From Clostridia bacterium (GTDB lineage: Bacteria; Bacillota; Clostridia; Oscillospirales; CAG-272), in assembly GCA_017379815.1 (NCBI GenBank), contig JAFNVK010000152.1, forward strand, positions 1 through 7,417: DNA of 7,417 bases. The letters are read 5' to 3'. The notes under the pieces were generated by a model. That model was not told the DNA's origin and searched no databases. It saw only the letters and a program-made list of their open reading frames with translations. Positions 5,766 to 7,417 of this stretch are shown piece after piece. The first letter of the stretch is position 1. Every line of letters begins with the position of its first letter. Both the position numbers and the translations under genes were made by a program.

Positions 5766-7125
5766 TATCTGGGGAACCTTCAGTCTTTTTGCGATCCTTC
5801 TCGGATGCCTGCTTCTGGGTAGCATCCTGCGCAAGGTGACGCCCTTTCTGCGCAATTCGCTGATCCCCATTTCGGTCATCGGCGGCGGCATTCTGATCCT
5901 GGTATCGGCGATCTATCGCGCCTTTACGGGAGAGTCCATGTTTGACGCAGCCTTCTTTGGCGGAAACGGCACCGAAAAGCTGGAGATCATCACCTACCAC
6001 GCCTTAGCCCTGGGCTTTATTGCCTCCACCCTGAGGGATTCCGGCGGCAAGCTGACGAAAAACCGCCTTGACGAGATCGTCAACACGGGCGTCACCACCG
6101 TCTCCACCTACCTCGTGCAGGGCATCCTCGGTCTTGGCATCACCATCATCGCCGCCGGCGTGATCACGGGCTTCTTCCCCGCGGCGGGCGTGCTTCTTCC
6201 CTTCGGCTACGGCCAGGGAACGGGGCAAGCACTCAACTACGGCACCATTTACGAGACCGAATTCGGCTTTATCGGCGGCAAGAGCTTTGGTCTTTCGCTG
6301 GCAGCCTTGGGGTTCCTGAGCGCAAGCATCGGGGGCGTCATTCACCTGAACGTGCAGCGTCTGCGCAAGCGCCTTAAGGTGGCCGACAAGAGCCTTTTCC
6401 AAAAAGCGGAGCAGGCGGCCGACGAGCCCTCCGCAAAGCCGATTACGGAAAGCCTTGACCGCATGACCGTGCAGATCGCCCTGATCGCCATCGTCTATTT
6501 TGCCACTTACGGGATCATGTACCTGCTCGGGCTTCTTCTTTCCGGAATGCGCTCGGTGATCTTCGGCTTCAACTTCCTCATCGGCGTTCTTGCCGCTATC
6601 CTGACCAAAATGATCCTGCGCTTTTTGCGCAAGAAATCCGTTCTGCGCCGCGAGTACCGCGACAATTTCCTGCTCACGCGCTCAAGCAACTTCTGCTTTG
6701 ACGTGATGATCATCTCCGGCATCGCGGCGATCCGTCTGGATACACTGGAAAAATACGGCGGACTGCTCCTGCTCCTCGGCGTATCCGGTGCGATCGTGAC
6801 CTACGTTTATCTCCGCTTCATCGCCAAGAAGCTCTTCCCCTCCTATTGTGAGGAGCAGTTCCTGATGATGTATGGCATGCTGACCGGAACGGCCAGCACG
6901 GGCACCATCCTGCTCCGCGAGATCGACGGCGAATTTGAGACCCCCGCCACCGAAAACATGATCTATCAGAATCTTCCCGCCATCGTCCTGGGCTTCCCCA
7001 TGATGCTTCTGGCCACACTTGCCCCCAAGAGACCGTATCTGACGCTGATCATCTTCGTGCTCTTTCTGGCCGCCCTGCAGATCCTGCTCTTCCGCAAGCA
7101 GATCTTCCGCAGAAGGAAGAAATAA
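5743..7125 (+). CDS. Sodium/glutamate symporter family (GltS, ESS) transporter
   Basis: A 460-residue polytopic membrane protein with about 11-12 hydrophobic segments. It resembles GltS-type Na+/glutamate symporters, which fold as two inverted repeats with a glycine-rich hairpin in each half. The matching signatures are FGYGQGTGQA (154-163) in the first half and GMLTGTASTG (378-387) in the second. A hydrophilic central loop (about 205-240) separates the halves, and the C-terminus is basic (FRRRKK). It is somewhat longer than E. coli GltS (about 400), and the substrate may be another carboxylate. It starts inside the end of the acyltransferase gene (23-bp overlap) with CGGAG 6 nt upstream, so the two are translationally linked. 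The transcript probably ends at 7308-7347. I withhold the gene symbol because the match is distant. Confidence 0.82.
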   Translation: MSNFWDYNIWGTFSLFAILLGCLLLGSILRKVTPFLRNSLIPISVIGGGILILVSAIYRAFTGESMFDAAFFGGNGTEKLEIITYHALALGFIASTLRDSGGKLTKNRLDEIVNTGVTTVSTYLVQGILGLGITIIAAGVITGFFPAAGVLLPFGYGQGTGQALNYGTIYETEFGFIGGKSFGLSLAALGFLSASIGGVIHLNVQRLRKRLKVADKSLFQKAEQAADEPSAKPITESLDRMTVQIALIAIVYFATYGIMYLLGLLLSGMRSVIFGFNFLIGVLAAILTKMILRFLRKKSVLRREYRDNFLLTRSSNFCFDVMIISGIAAIRLDTLEKYGGLLLLLGVSGAIVTYVYLRFIAKKLFPSYCEEQFLMMYGMLTGTASTGTILLREIDGEFETPATENMIYQNLPAIVLGFPMMLLATLAPKRPYLTLIIFVLFLAALQILLFRKQIFRRRKK

Positions 7126-7140
7126 ACGGACAACCGCTGC

Positions 7141-7306
7141 ATCGCCTGCGGCGATATGATGCATTTGCTTCGCAAATATGATGTTGCTCCACTGCGTTCC
7201 GCAATGATGCGATGTTTGCCCCAATGTGCCGTCAGGCACACATCATTAGGCGAAGCCGTAATCATTGGGCGAAGCCCTGCATCATTTGCCGTAGGCAAAC
7301 ATCATT
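7141..7306. repeat. Array of seven mini-hairpins with ATGATG / CATCATT spacers
   Basis: No coding gene is seen between the symporter stop and the terminator. Seven short dyads follow one another: ATCGCC-TGC-GGCGAT (7141-7155), ATTTGC-TTC-GCAAAT (7163-7177), TGCG-TTC-CGCA (7193-7203), TGTGCC-GTCA-GGCACA (7225-7240), GGC-GAA-GCC (7249-7257), GGGC-GAA-GCCC (7267-7277) and TTTGCC-GTA-GGCAAA (7285-7299). The spacers read ATGATG in the left part (7156, 7178, 7204) and the reverse complement (C)ATCATT in the right part (7241, 7261, 7280, 7300). The whole element is thus roughly a palindrome of small palindromes. Stem sequences differ while architecture is kept, which points to selection on structure or to a modular repeat family. 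Confidence 0.75.
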
Positions 7307-7307
7307 C

Positions 7308-7347
7308 AAAAAACGCACCTTTGTCGGTAGACAAAAGTGCGTTTTTT
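7308..7347. terminator. Bidirectional intrinsic terminator between symporter and tRNA
   Basis: An 18-bp stem (7308-7325 with 7330-7347) around the loop GGTA, with a single G-U wobble. It has A6 on the left and T6 on the right, so it works in both directions. It ends the rightward acyltransferase-symporter transcript and also any leftward transcript of the tRNA, whose 3' end is 2 bp away. Confidence 0.92.
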
Positions 7348-7349
7348 GT

Positions 7350-7405
7350 TGGCGGAGGGTGTGGGATTCGAACCCACGTGACATTGCTGTCAAACGGTTT
7401 TCAAG
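7350..7405 (-). tRNA. tRNA-Ser(UGA), 3' half only; 5' side does not fit
   Basis: Read leftward on the minus strand, the 3' half of a serine tRNA is clear. There is an anticodon loop CTTGAAA (7405-7399, anticodon UGA) and the 3' strand of the anticodon stem ACCGT (7398-7394). The long variable arm typical of Ser tRNAs is TGACA-GCAA-TGTCA (7392-7379). The T-arm is GTGGG-TTCGAAT-CCCAC (7377-7361), then acceptor strand ACCCTCC (7360-7354), discriminator G, and encoded CCA (7352-7350). The five bases before the loop (7410-7406, TGTGC) cannot pair with ACCGT, which needs ACGGT. Only 12 bases of the 5' side are in the window. Either this is a detached 3' fragment, as at an integration site, or a damaged tRNA; GGGT at 7417-7414 could be the end of a GGAGGGT acceptor strand with the D-arm deleted. 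Confidence 0.72.
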
Positions 7406-7417
7406 GCACAATCACCC

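Noticed and set aside
7141..7306. CRISPR array
   Set aside because: The repeats are only 6-7 bp, the intervals are themselves palindromic and of variable length, and the repeat orientation flips halfway; no cas genes are present.

Overview
The window looks like chromosomal DNA from an uncultured, probably gut-associated member of the Clostridia (Bacillota). I infer this from the strong AGGAGG-type ribosome sites, the sigma-A promoters with 17-18 bp spacers, U-tailed intrinsic terminators, and the gene families present: a Clostridia-style secreted beta-helix protein, MgtE, and an acyltransferase with a zinc ribbon. No taxonomic marker is present, so this is an inference.

Layout. Positions 1-1815 (minus) hold 605 codons of a secreted right-handed beta-helix protein whose C-terminus lies beyond the left edge. 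Its promoter (1936-1964) sits between two perfect 11-bp inverted repeats. Next come a strong terminator (2021-2060) and a leftward pair: mgtE (2559-3977, Mg2+ channel/transporter) followed by a small cytidine/blasticidin-type deaminase (2080-2502). mgtE has a leader of about 300 nt with its own promoter (4286-4314). The leader contains a 34-codon ORF with a near-perfect ribosome site, plus several hairpins.

A divergent intergenic region (4315-4544) with small dyads and an 11-bp-phased direct repeat separates this from a rightward pair. That pair is a PlsC-like acyltransferase with a C-terminal zinc ribbon and PH/GRAM-like tail (4545-5765), overlapping by 23 bp a GltS-type sodium/glutamate symporter homologue (5743-7125).

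After the symporter comes an array of seven tiny hairpins separated by ATGATG/CATCATT spacers (7141-7306). It is followed by a long bidirectional terminator (7308-7347). The window ends in the 3' half of a tRNA-Ser(UGA) on the minus strand, whose 5' side does not fit a tRNA; this may be an integration (att) scar.

The protein genes look like ordinary membrane, ion and surface functions. The least explained parts are non-coding: the mgtE leader ORF, the inverted repeat around the surface-protein promoter, the hairpin array, and the broken tRNA. I found no CRISPR array, transposase or recognisable defence system.
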